From the IMG/VR virus record IMGVR_UViG_3300045286_000101, positions 1 through 38,633 of that record: a stretch of 38,633 nt of DNA, one strand, 5' to 3'. The DNA is from a virus. Numbering within the stretch: the stretch's first letter is position 1; every line of letters starts with the position of its first letter. The notes under the pieces are model-generated. The model was not told the DNA's origin and did not search any database. It saw only the letters and a list, made by a program, of their open reading frames with translations. Position numbers and translations under genes: made by a program. Shown here piece after piece: positions 16,431 to 24,942 of the stretch.

Positions 16431-16693
16431 TGGCGCTGAACTTCAAGCTCAAGCTCAACACGCGCGGCGTCAACGAGCTCCTCACCAAGAGCATCAAGCC
16501 GGATCTGAAGAAGCGGATCGACCGTGTCCAGGCCGTCGCATCGCAGGGCATGGAGAACCCCGATGGGATGACCGTCATCGACGCGTCGGATCACAACCGC
16601 GCTCGCTTCATCGTGCTCACGACCACCGAAGAGGCGATGCACGGCGAAGCGAACGACCGACGCCTGACGCGCGCGCTCGACGCTGCACGATGA
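16430..16693 (+). CDS. Small head-tail connector protein
   Basis: The 87-residue protein starts at ATG 16430 (TGATG). It is short and basic at the N-terminus (NFKLKLNTRGVNELLTKSI) and sits between head closure and tail terminator, where HK97 gp10-type neck proteins are encoded. The family assignment rests mainly on position. Confidence 0.68.
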   Translation: MALNFKLKLNTRGVNELLTKSIKPDLKKRIDRVQAVASQGMENPDGMTVIDASDHNRARFIVLTTTEEAMHGEANDRRLTRALDAAR

Positions 16694-17088
16694 GCAACGA
16701 AGCGTTCGCCGATGTCGAGGCAGCGGTCATGTCTTGGCTCGGCGGTGGCCTCACCGAGTACGTCGGCGATCAGGTTCCGAGCAAGGAACAACGACCCGGG
16801 ATCGTCGTGATCCGGCTCGGCGGACCACGCATCAACGTCGCAGCCGAAGACGCAACCGTCACCATCGAAGCGTGGGCGCAGCCCGGGCAGTGGCCGGCGG
16901 CGCATGCGCTCATCCTGCGAGCTCGGCAACGGATGCACGCGGTGGTCGGCACGCTCGTCGACGGCGTGACGTTCGTGAAGGTCTCCGAGTTCGCCGGCCC
17001 GGGCCGGCTCATCGATCCCGTCTCCGGGGCCGCGCGGTACGTCATGACGTTCTCGCTGCGAGTCCGCACGCTCGCACCGACCCCGTAA
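16690..17088 (+). CDS. Tail terminator protein
   Basis: The 132-residue protein starts at ATG 16690 (ATGA overlap). It has the alpha/beta arrangement of gpU-type terminators: an N-terminal helix (FADVEAAVMSWLGG), central strands with VTIEAWAQPGQWPAAHALILRAR and an RYVMTFSLRVR C-terminal strand. It directly precedes the major tail protein, as usual. Confidence 0.8.
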   Translation: MSNEAFADVEAAVMSWLGGGLTEYVGDQVPSKEQRPGIVVIRLGGPRINVAAEDATVTIEAWAQPGQWPAAHALILRARQRMHAVVGTLVDGVTFVKVSEFAGPGRLIDPVSGAARYVMTFSLRVRTLAPTP

Positions 17089-17126
17089 CACCCACCACCC
17101 ACCACCCAGAAACCAGGAGGCCGATC

Positions 17127-17687
17127 GTGGCCGATGACAGCACCAAGACCTTCCCGGTCGCGTCGGGCGAGATCTACGCCGCCGCGGTCGGGACCACCGC
17201 CCCGACGTCCCCGAACTCCGCGCTCGTCAGCGCCTACACCAACGGCATGGTCGGCTTCCTCGGACCCGACGGTGTCACCATCACGCCGGCGCGGCAGACC
17301 CAGGACAACAAGGCGTTCCAGAACGGCGCCGTCGTCAGTACCCAGCAGACCGAGTTCAAGGCCACGGTCGACTTCGCGATGCTCGAGTACAACGAAGAGA
17401 CCGCGTTGCTCTACTACGGCAACGTGACCCACGTCGACACGACGTCGTTCTACTCGGACATGACCGCCGCGGCGATGCCGCACTACTCGTGGGTCATCGA
17501 GTTCGTCGACGGCGGTCTCAAGAAGACCCGTTTCTGGTTCCCGGACGCGAAGATCACCGACCAGTCGGCCGAGGTGTTCAAGAACGGCGACCAGGCCCTG
17601 TTGCCGGTGACGCTGACCGCGTACCCGGACTCGTCGGGCCGCTACTACCGCAAGTTCGTCGACCACGACATCACGGTGAGCTCGTGA
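17127..17687 (+). CDS. Major tail (tube) protein
   Basis: The 186-residue protein starts at GTG 17127 with AGGAGG six bases upstream, the strongest ribosome site in this region and fitting for an abundant protein. The sequence shows the beta-sandwich style of siphovirus tube proteins (IYAAAVGTTAPTSPNS, FVDGGLKKTRFWFPDAKITD, LPVTLTAYPDSSG). It lies between terminator and tail assembly chaperones. Confidence 0.88.
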   Translation: MADDSTKTFPVASGEIYAAAVGTTAPTSPNSALVSAYTNGMVGFLGPDGVTITPARQTQDNKAFQNGAVVSTQQTEFKATVDFAMLEYNEETALLYYGNVTHVDTTSFYSDMTAAAMPHYSWVIEFVDGGLKKTRFWFPDAKITDQSAEVFKNGDQALLPVTLTAYPDSSGRYYRKFVDHDITVSS

Positions 17688-17986
17688 CGTTTGACCTCGA
17701 CGCGGTACTCGCCGAACGCAGGGACAACAAGCCTCCGTTCGAGTTCACCTTCGACGGCGAGACCTACTACCTGCCGCCACATTCCGACATCAGGGCCGAC
17801 GCGGTCCTGATGTCGGCCGGCGGACTCAACGAAGGCCTTCGACTGCTGCTCGGCCCTGAGCAGTGGGAACGGATGAAGCAGTCGACGAAGACGTTCGACT
17901 ACAAGTCGTTCCTCAAGCTGTACGACGCATACCAGACCTACACGGGGGAAGACCTGGGGGAATCCGAAGCCTCATCGAGTTCCTGA
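17684..17986 (+). CDS. Tail assembly chaperone, short (unshifted) form
   Basis: The 100-residue protein starts at GTG 17684 (GTGA overlap). It includes KPPFEFTFDGETYYLPPHSDI, a common beginning for actinophage chaperones of the lambda gpG type. It ends soon after two GGGGGAA heptamers, where part of the ribosomes can shift to the -1 frame. Confidence 0.85.
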   Translation: MTFDLDAVLAERRDNKPPFEFTFDGETYYLPPHSDIRADAVLMSAGGLNEGLRLLLGPEQWERMKQSTKTFDYKSFLKLYDAYQTYTGEDLGESEASSSS

Positions 17987-18351
17987 ACGAACACGGTGAG
18001 GCTGTTGAAGCCGACCTCGCGCAGTACTACCCGGGAACGAGGTTGTCTGACCTGGGAACATCGCGGCTCACCTGGCGGCGTCTGCGGGTATTGATTCGGC
18101 AACTGCCGGCAGGTTCGCGGACGATGCGCGCATTGAACCCGTACCAGGAATGGTCGACGGAAGCGCATCTGCTCGCGCTCGCGGTCGACGCATTGCGGGG
18201 AGCGAACTGGCAGCGGAGCACCGACCCGCGTTCGCCGAGACCGCCCCCGAAACCGATCGCGCGTCCAGGTGTCCAAGCACCAAAGCCAGCGGGCCTGCCT
18301 CTCAACGAACTACGTCGCGTGCTGCATCCAGAGTCCGAAGGGGGTGAGTGA
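17684..18351 (+). CDS. Tail assembly chaperone, -1 frameshift fusion (gpG-T-like)
   Basis: The long product joins 17684-17962 to 17962-18351 by a programmed -1 shift, 222 residues in total. The downstream frame continues GIRSLIEFLNEHGEAVEADL and TSRLTWRRLRVLIRQLP, the usual second half of actinophage chaperones, and has no good independent start. The lambda G/GT arrangement is conserved in siphoviruses, where the long form links the tape measure to tube subunits. It ends in TGATG overlap with the tape measure gene. Confidence 0.82.
17944..17962 (+). promoter_or_regulatory. Candidate -1 frameshift slippery sites
   Basis: Two in-phase copies of G GGG GAA lie at 17944-17950 and 17956-17962, 12 bases apart, in a zero frame that reads Thr-Gly-Glu-Asp-Leu-Gly-Glu. 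A slip at either keeps Gly-tRNA on GGG. The shift must occur before the zero-frame stop at 17984. Confidence 0.7.
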
Positions 18352-20375
18352 TGGCCGTCGAGTTGGGGACCGGTTACGTCACCATCACCGCCTCCGCGAA
18401 GGGCATCAAGCAGTCGATCGTCTCCGAGCTCCAAGGCGTAGAGACGGCCGCGTCGACAGCCGGCGCGAAGTCCGGTACGAGCTTCGCGGCGAAGTTCTCG
18501 TCGCTGCTCGGCGGACGAGTACAGAGCGCCGTCGGCGGCCAGGCGCAGGAAGTGGCCGGGATCTTCCAGAAGCTCAACGGTGAGAGCACGAAGCTCGCAT
18601 CGTCGCAGAGTCAGGCGGGCACAGCGTCACTCGGTCTCGCGACCGGACTGAAGGTCGCTGCCGGCGCCGCGGCGGTCTTCACCGCGGGGAAGCTCGTCAA
18701 GTTCCTCGGCGACTCGGTCCACTCGTACACGGACCTCGCTTCTCAGGTCCGCTCCTACCAGCGCGTCACGGGTGCGTCCGCCGAAGAGTCCTCGAAAATG
18801 GTCTTCGCGTTGAACACCTTGGGGATCTCGGCCGACAAGGGCGGGACGAGCATGTTCCGTCTCGCCCAGCGGATCGGTCAGGGGAAGGTCAATCTCTCGA
18901 AGTACGGCGTCGAGGTGAAGAAGACCGCCGACGGCAACGTCGACCTCGAAGGCACGCTGCTCAGCATCTCCGACGCGTACAACGCGACGCACGACCCTGC
19001 ACAGCGCGCCGCGCTGCTCATGGATTCGTTCGGTCGGTCCGGGAAAGACCTGATCCCCGTCCTGGCGCGCGGACGTGAAGGCATCAAGGAGCTGTTCGAC
19101 GAGGCCGGCCGCACCAACCACATCCTCGACCAGGGTGACCTCGACCGAGCGAAGCAATTCCAGCTCGCCACCCACGAGCTGTCGCAGACGTTTGAGGGCC
19201 TGCAGGTCAAGGCTGGGAACGCGCTCACTCCGTTCCTGACCGACATCACCGAAGTCATCACCGATGTGGTGCAGCTCGCCGACAAGCTCGGCGTCTTCGA
19301 TGCCATCGGTACGACCCTGCAGGCCGGGTTCAGCCCTGTTGTGTCGACGATCGAAGCCATCAAGAAGGTGTCGGACACGATCGGCCTCACCCAGGCGAAC
19401 ACCGACTCGAAGCTCGGTCAGGCTCAGAAGTACCTCGCCGACCAGCAGTCGAAGTACGCCGACCTCGTGAATGAAGGGAACGGGAAGTCGGCGGAAGCTC
19501 TCAGGCTGCGCAAAGAGATCATCGCGGTCACGAAGTACCTCGGACCGGCCGAGAAGGAGCTGGCGGACATCTCGGTGACTGCAGCGGACCGGAAGGCCGC
19601 CGCCGAGGAACGTCACAAGCAGGCGGTCGAACGTGAGACGCAAGCGATCGAGAACCGGAACAACGCGACGATCGCGTCGTTCTCGTCGGCGATCCAGGCG
19701 ATCCAGTCGACGAATCAGCTCGCATCCGAGGTCGGGCACCTCAACGACGGGACCGCGCAGTCGGTCGACTCGTTGACGTTGCAGCAGGACGCGCTGAACA
19801 CCGCCGGCGCGAAGGCGCAGGCCGCGACCGACAACTTCGAGGCCCTGAACGGTCGTCAGGCGACCGCGCAGGAGAAGGCCGGGTTCTTCCGGCAGGCGCT
19901 CATCGATCTCGGGAACCAGTTCCCGCAACTGATCCCACTCATCTTGGGCTACATCCAGAAGCTCGACGCGATCCCACCCGAAAAGACGACGAGCATCACC
20001 GCCGACACGGCAACCGCGGAGACATCACTGAAGCGCATCATCGACCTCAAGACCCAGGTCGGTTCGCCGGTCACTGTCCCCGTACGCGGCGGGAACTCGA
20101 TCTTCCGTGCCGCTGGTGGGCCCGTCTCCGCAGGAAGCCCCTACATCGTCGGCGAAGAGGGCTGGGAGGTGTTCGTGCCGGACACGAGCGGCACGATCAT
20201 CCCCCACGGTGCCGCATCGACCGGCGCGCCCATCGCCGCTGGCGGCACTGTCGGCACGATCCAGGTCGCGGTGCAGCTCGACGGTCAGACCATCGCCCGT
20301 TCCGTCCACAAGGTCGACGGCCGCAACGGTGTCGTCGGCGCCGGCGCGTCGCGCTCGAAAGCGTTCGGAGGGTAG
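18351..20375 (+). CDS. Tape measure protein
   Basis: The 674-residue protein starts at ATG 18351 after GGGGGTGAG. It opens with the common ELGTGYVTITASAKGIKQSI, has a hydrophobic segment at about 97-120 (ATGLKVAAGAAAVFTAGKLV), long helical/coiled-coil stretches (AADRKAAAEERHKQAVERE), and ends with the tape measure C-terminal signature AAGGPVSAGSPYIVGEEGWE. At about 0.15 nm per residue the tail would be near 100 nm. No peptidase or muramidase domain is evident. Confidence 0.92.
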   Translation: MAVELGTGYVTITASAKGIKQSIVSELQGVETAASTAGAKSGTSFAAKFSSLLGGRVQSAVGGQAQEVAGIFQKLNGESTKLASSQSQAGTASLGLATGLKVAAGAAAVFTAGKLVKFLGDSVHSYTDLASQVRSYQRVTGASAEESSKMVFALNTLGISADKGGTSMFRLAQRIGQGKVNLSKYGVEVKKTADGNVDLEGTLLSISDAYNATHDPAQRAALLMDSFGRSGKDLIPVLARGREGIKELFDEAGRTNHILDQGDLDRAKQFQLATHELSQTFEGLQVKAGNALTPFLTDITEVITDVVQLADKLGVFDAIGTTLQAGFSPVVSTIEAIKKVSDTIGLTQANTDSKLGQAQKYLADQQSKYADLVNEGNGKSAEALRLRKEIIAVTKYLGPAEKELADISVTAADRKAAAEERHKQAVERETQAIENRNNATIASFSSAIQAIQSTNQLASEVGHLNDGTAQSVDSLTLQQDALNTAGAKAQAATDNFEALNGRQATAQEKAGFFRQALIDLGNQFPQLIPLILGYIQKLDAIPPEKTTSITADTATAETSLKRIIDLKTQVGSPVTVPVRGGNSIFRAAGGPVSAGSPYIVGEEGWEVFVPDTSGTIIPHGAASTGAPIAAGGTVGTIQVAVQLDGQTIARSVHKVDGRNGVVGAGASRSKAFGG

Positions 20376-21545
20376 ATGCCGATCACCACGGTCACCCCGA
20401 CGATCCCGACCAGCGAACCCACCGACATCCCCGTCACCGAAGCCGGCTACCACACCGGCTCGTCGGGCGCGAACCCGGGCGGGTTGAACGCCGACGGGGC
20501 ACGCAAACTCCCCGCACGCTTCGCTGCCGAGATCCGTGCCCTGTCCCGCCAGGTCGGCTACACGGGCGACACGGCCGGCGCGTCGACCCACGAGGGCCGC
20601 ATCAAGGCCAACGAGGCGCTCGTCACCCGCTCGTATCCGATGACGGTCCTGCCCGGCCTGCGCGACCTGGCGATCACCGACGCGCAACTCACCTCCGGAT
20701 GGGCCGACCACCACTACACGACAGCGATCTCGTCCGGGAAGCTCCGCATCACCGCGACCGCCCCCGGCTCGGATCAGATGCGCCGCGTCTACGGCCTCAC
20801 CGACAGTGGGATCAGCGGCGCGAGCGAGGTCAAGTCGACGTTCGCCGGCGCGGACGACAGCGCGTGGGCAACGACCGCGAACTATCAGGTCGGTCACGCG
20901 CATCGGATCACCGCCGCGAAGCAGACCCTCGCCCCCGCACAGACCGCGGCGAGCGCGACGTCGACGACGATCGTCGGGACCGGGTTCACGAACCAGCAGT
21001 TCCTCTCGAAGCTCTCCGGGTACCGCGAGTGCTACGTGCAGACCGTCGCCGGGACCGGCGCCGGCCAGAAGCGCCGCATCATCAACAACACGACGACGAC
21101 GATCACCGTCGACACCGCATGGTCGGTCACCCCGGACAACACGACCGTGTTCGAGGTGTACACGTTCCACACCCGCGCGGTGGTCATCTCCGGGTCGGTC
21201 CTCGTCGGGTTCTTCGGCCACGAGTACTTCCAGATGCTCACCTTCGACGGCGGCTGCTGGAACATCCAGAACCGCACGTCGCTCGCCCCCTACGTGTACA
21301 GCTCCGGGACGACGTTCAAGGCGCTCCCCTGGTCGATGAAGACCCGCGTGGTAGGCAACACCGTCGACCTCGCGATCTGGATCGGTGCCGACCCCGAACC
21401 CGCCTACGGGGCATCCGGGAAGTCGGCATCGTGGACGATCCCCGACGGTGAGTTCTGCGAACCCGGCATGTCAGGCCTCTACGTCGCGCACCTCCCCGAC
21501 GGCGGGTACGTCGAGCTCGACAACGCGATCACCACGCGCCTGTGA
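20376..21545 (+). CDS. Minor tail protein
   Basis: The 389-residue protein starts at ATG 20376 directly after the tape measure stop. It has a Thr/Pro-rich N-terminus, a helical GARKLPARFAAEIRALSRQ segment, and a beta-rich body that could be a concanavalin-type or jelly-roll domain (SGKLRITATAPGSDQMRR, YVELDNAITTRL). Its position is where distal tail proteins occur, but the sequence does not clearly match Dit. It may bind carbohydrate. Confidence 0.7.
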   Translation: MPITTVTPTIPTSEPTDIPVTEAGYHTGSSGANPGGLNADGARKLPARFAAEIRALSRQVGYTGDTAGASTHEGRIKANEALVTRSYPMTVLPGLRDLAITDAQLTSGWADHHYTTAISSGKLRITATAPGSDQMRRVYGLTDSGISGASEVKSTFAGADDSAWATTANYQVGHAHRITAAKQTLAPAQTAASATSTTIVGTGFTNQQFLSKLSGYRECYVQTVAGTGAGQKRRIINNTTTTITVDTAWSVTPDNTTVFEVYTFHTRAVVISGSVLVGFFGHEYFQMLTFDGGCWNIQNRTSLAPYVYSSGTTFKALPWSMKTRVVGNTVDLAIWIGADPEPAYGASGKSASWTIPDGEFCEPGMSGLYVAHLPDGGYVELDNAITTRL

Positions 21546-24325
21546 GCACCATCGGCTGGGACTCCACCGAAGGGTGGGACTCGACCTCCGGATGGGACGC
21601 GGGCGGCGCGGCTGTTGCCGGCAAGCACGCCGCGCACATGGGGATCAGCTTCAACTACGGCGGCCCGAACAGTCAGACACTCCTCGATCTCCTCGCCGAG
21701 ATCGGCTGCGGGTACGCCCGGTGGGGCATCGAGATCACCGACTTCATGTCGACACCGAACTCGACCTCGAGCTACGGGACCCTCAACCTCTCGGCACTCG
21801 CCGCGACAATCGCCGCCGTCCACAATCTGACGACCGCCGAAGGCAAACCGATGGCGGTGCACCTCTCCGTCAACGGCGTCCCCCGCAAAGTCAACCCGAA
21901 CTCGGGAAGCGCGGACCCGGCAACGAACGGCGGACAGGACCACTGGTTCGCGACCGACAACGCCGGCCGGCTCATCGTCTGCGACTACACGGTCCAAGTA
22001 GCGAATCTGCTCGACCCGAGCCTCGGCGACATCCTCCAACTCGGCAACAACGAGTGCAACAACGGCTCGTTCAACCACGACGGCTCCACGAACCCCGGCC
22101 CGGGTGTCGTCGGCGTCGGCCCCGACGTCGTCGCCCACCAAGTCGCCGACGTATGCATCGCAGTCCGCACCGACGGCCCCTCAGGGCTGCTGGTGATGGG
22201 GCCGGCGATCATGAACTACGGCGACATCCACGCGTCGACCGGCGCGCAGACGATCCTCAACGCGGCGGCGTGGGCCGGCGCGATGGTCAACGCCGACAAG
22301 CGGCTCCGCAACCAAACCCAAGCCGGATTCTCCGGCACCGACGCCCGTTTCGACGGTTGGGACCACCACAACTACACGGGGAAGACCCCGCCGCTCTCCG
22401 GTGTGAGCATCAGCTCGAACACGACCGCTCTCACCTCCGGGTTCGGATGGGCATCCCCCCAGCTGCTAGCGATGCGTGCCGCGCTCGCGTTCAACGGGGT
22501 CACCGCCCCCGACGGGTCCCCCGTCAAGATGGGTGTCAGCGAGTACGGGACGTCACGGTCGGGGACGATCACCGACAGCTCCGGGACGTTCACGTTCACC
22601 GACAGCATCCAGAACGCGTACCTCGCCCAGTACTTCATGCTCTACGAGGCGGCCCGGAACGAGGGGTGGCTGACGTTCCCGACGTGTTGGCACACGATGA
22701 TCGGCGCCGACAACGACAAGAACCTCTTCCACGCCGCCGCGCCACACGATCCGTTCCCGTCCGGGCAGACCTACATCGACTTCGCGCACGCCGACGAGGG
22801 TGTCGTCACCCCGCCCGGCAATCCGCCCGTCGCGCATTTCGTCGCGAACCCGGCCTGGTTCTCCTACACGGGGACCACCGTCTCCTGGCAGGACACCTCT
22901 GCGAACGGGCCGACGAGCTGGGTGTGGGACTTCGGTGACGGCACGACCAGCAACGTGGCGAACCCGACGCATTCGTGGGCGCATGCCGGTAGCTACACGG
23001 TCACCCTGACCGTCACGAACGCGTACGGGACCGACACCATCTCGATCCTCTGGAACGTCGTCGATCAGGTCATCACCCCGACACCGACCGACCCGTACGC
23101 CCCCGACGTCAAGGTCGAGCTCGGGATCGCGTCGTCGATGCTCACCGACACGGACACCTGGGCGGTCGGCAACAACCCGCGCGGCAAGCTCGACGGACCG
23201 TGGAAGATCGCCGCCGCGTACCACTGGTTCGATGTCTCCGGCGACCTCGACGCCGGCGGCACGACCTACCAAGTGCAGCGGGGCCGCACGAACCCGCTCG
23301 AGCGGATCTCCGTCGGGACCTGCTCGGTCACGGTCCGCAACGACAACCCAGGGAGCGCGGGGAACTACGACTCGCAGAACTGGCTGTCGCCGTACTTCCC
23401 GAACCTGCGTGCCGGGATGGCACGCCTGCGGTTGTCGATCGACGGGCAGCCGGTGTTCACCGGGATCATCTCGGACCAGCCGAACGTCGACTCCGTCGGG
23501 AACCTCGTCACTACCACGTTCTCGTGCGTGGATTTCCTCGCGTTGTTGAACGTGCCGATGAAGTACAAGCCGGAAGCGGTCCACACCGCGCAGAAACGCC
23601 TCTACCGGATCGGCGAGAAAGCCGGCGTGTTCCCACGAGTCCCGTCGTACATGATCGCCGGGGTCAACACGTACGCGAAGGGCCTGCTGTTCGACGACAC
23701 GGCCCTCTCGTTGATGATGGACGTCGCGTTCGCTGAAGGCGGGATGCTCTACGCGGCGACCGGCAGCATCAACTTCATCAACCGGGACCACATGGCCGGC
23801 GCGCCACCGTTGTTCACGTTGACGGATCAGCCGCCGAACGACAACAACCGCATCCAGTATGCGGGGATCGTCCGCAACGACGGGGTCGACACCGCCTACG
23901 ACCAGTTCAGCTTCAAGACCCCCGACGGGATCGAGACGGTCGCTTCGCAACACGCGAACACACCACGGGCGTTCCCAGAGTTCACGTCACCGATCGGTGG
24001 GACGAGCCAGGCGGACACGAAGTACCGGAACCAGGTCCGGGTGAACCAACTCCTCGGCGACTTCGGTGCGCCCGCGTTCCGGTTCGAGAAGGTCCAGGTC
24101 GAAGCCCACCGGTACTCGCCGGAGCAGCGACGCGCGTTCATCACCGGTCAGGAGATCGGTCACGTCTGCCGTGTCGAACGGACCCCGCCGGGGACGGTCT
24201 TCTACGACTTCGCGGGTGGGACGTTGGCACGGAATCAGGTCATCGAGGGGATCTCGATCGATGGCAGTCCCGGCATCTGCAACATGGAGTACACGATGAG
24301 CGCACAGTTGGAGCCGGTCGGATGA
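21542..24325 (+). CDS. Tail tip protein: glycoside hydrolase - PKD - baseplate hub fusion
   Basis: The 927-residue protein starts at GTG 21542 (GTGA overlap). Residues about 1-20 repeat GWDST. Residues 28-420 look like a clan A TIM-barrel glycosidase: HMGISFNYGG start, acid/base candidate E171 in LQLGNNECNN and nucleophile candidate E334 in MGVSEYGTS. Residues about 426-506 form a PKD domain (SWVWDFGDGTTSNVANPTHS, YTVTLTV). From about 520 the protein resembles siphovirus tail-tip proteins (WKIAAAYHWFDVSGDL, RGRTNPLERISVGTCSVTV). It probably degrades a host glycan during adsorption. Confidence 0.82.
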   Translation: MSTIGWDSTEGWDSTSGWDAGGAAVAGKHAAHMGISFNYGGPNSQTLLDLLAEIGCGYARWGIEITDFMSTPNSTSSYGTLNLSALAATIAAVHNLTTAEGKPMAVHLSVNGVPRKVNPNSGSADPATNGGQDHWFATDNAGRLIVCDYTVQVANLLDPSLGDILQLGNNECNNGSFNHDGSTNPGPGVVGVGPDVVAHQVADVCIAVRTDGPSGLLVMGPAIMNYGDIHASTGAQTILNAAAWAGAMVNADKRLRNQTQAGFSGTDARFDGWDHHNYTGKTPPLSGVSISSNTTALTSGFGWASPQLLAMRAALAFNGVTAPDGSPVKMGVSEYGTSRSGTITDSSGTFTFTDSIQNAYLAQYFMLYEAARNEGWLTFPTCWHTMIGADNDKNLFHAAAPHDPFPSGQTYIDFAHADEGVVTPPGNPPVAHFVANPAWFSYTGTTVSWQDTSANGPTSWVWDFGDGTTSNVANPTHSWAHAGSYTVTLTVTNAYGTDTISILWNVVDQVITPTPTDPYAPDVKVELGIASSMLTDTDTWAVGNNPRGKLDGPWKIAAAYHWFDVSGDLDAGGTTYQVQRGRTNPLERISVGTCSVTVRNDNPGSAGNYDSQNWLSPYFPNLRAGMARLRLSIDGQPVFTGIISDQPNVDSVGNLVTTTFSCVDFLALLNVPMKYKPEAVHTAQKRLYRIGEKAGVFPRVPSYMIAGVNTYAKGLLFDDTALSLMMDVAFAEGGMLYAATGSINFINRDHMAGAPPLFTLTDQPPNDNNRIQYAGIVRNDGVDTAYDQFSFKTPDGIETVASQHANTPRAFPEFTSPIGGTSQADTKYRNQVRVNQLLGDFGAPAFRFEKVQVEAHRYSPEQRRAFITGQEIGHVCRVERTPPGTVFYDFAGGTLARNQVIEGISIDGSPGICNMEYTMSAQLEPVG

Positions 24326-24942
24326 CGGGCGGCCCGATCACGGTCGCGACGGGTGCGACGCCATCGTCGGACGACTGGAACGAGATCGCACGGCAGACGG
24401 TGATCCCGGTCGACAACGCCGGGATGCTCGGGTGGGGCAGCGTGCCGACGGGAGCGTTCGTGTTCAACACGGACCAGCAGGCCTACTACTCGTACAACGG
24501 GTCGGACTGGATCATGATCGGTGGTCGGCGCATCGGCTGCCGCCTCACCCGCAACGCGCTCCAGTCGCTTCCTGACTCATCGGAGATCGCGGTGCAGTGG
24601 GACACCGCCGCGCAGGACACCGACGCGTTCATCACCTCGACGCCGCCGACGGTCGCGAACATCGATACGGTCACGATCCCGTCCGGCTTCGACGGCCTCT
24701 ACATGGCCGTCGCCTACGTGTACTTCTCGACGGGGATCGGATCGGTCCCCGGCTACGTGAAGATTTTGCAGAACGGCACCGGCGGGTTCGAGTCGTCCGC
24801 CGCTGCTGGCGGTGTGCGCGGCACCGTCTCCGCGCAATGCAACCTCTCCGGCGGCGACCACATCAAGGTCGTCGCCTGGCAAGCATCCGGCGCGGGCATC
24901 GACATGACCGCCCGCCTGCAGCTGTTCCGGATGGGCCCGTGA
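24322..24942 (+). CDS. Minor tail / fibre protein with C1q-like C-terminus
   Basis: The 206-residue protein starts at ATG 24322 (ATGA overlap). Residues about 45-70 have FVFNTDQQAYYSYNGSDWIM, a short trimerisation-like motif of fibres. The C-terminal 130 residues alternate strands (DTVTIPSGFDGLYMAVAYVY; DMTARLQLFRMGP) in the manner of C1q/TNF-like jelly rolls found on fibre tips. It may form a trimer. Confidence 0.68.
   Translation: MTGGPITVATGATPSSDDWNEIARQTVIPVDNAGMLGWGSVPTGAFVFNTDQQAYYSYNGSDWIMIGGRRIGCRLTRNALQSLPDSSEIAVQWDTAAQDTDAFITSTPPTVANIDTVTIPSGFDGLYMAVAYVYFSTGIGSVPGYVKILQNGTGGFESSAAAGGVRGTVSAQCNLSGGDHIKVVAWQASGAGIDMTARLQLFRMGP

Noticed and set aside
17089-17126. CACCCACC-type repeats before the major tail gene
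   Set aside because: Only three short, imperfect copies in a 38-base spacer; probably an unstructured leader before a strong ribosome site.
17863-18351. Separate gene for the second half of the tail chaperone
   Set aside because: It lacks a credible start after the slip sites, and its family-like part begins exactly at the -1 shift position, so it is read as a frameshift product.
18627-19928. 433-codon minus-strand frame opposite the tape measure
   Set aside because: Composition is a mirror of the tape measure codons (Leu/Arg/Val/Asp-rich); the tape measure is clearly real.
22553-23953. 466-codon minus-strand frame opposite the tail tip gene
   Set aside because: Antisense shadow of a convincing multi-domain protein.
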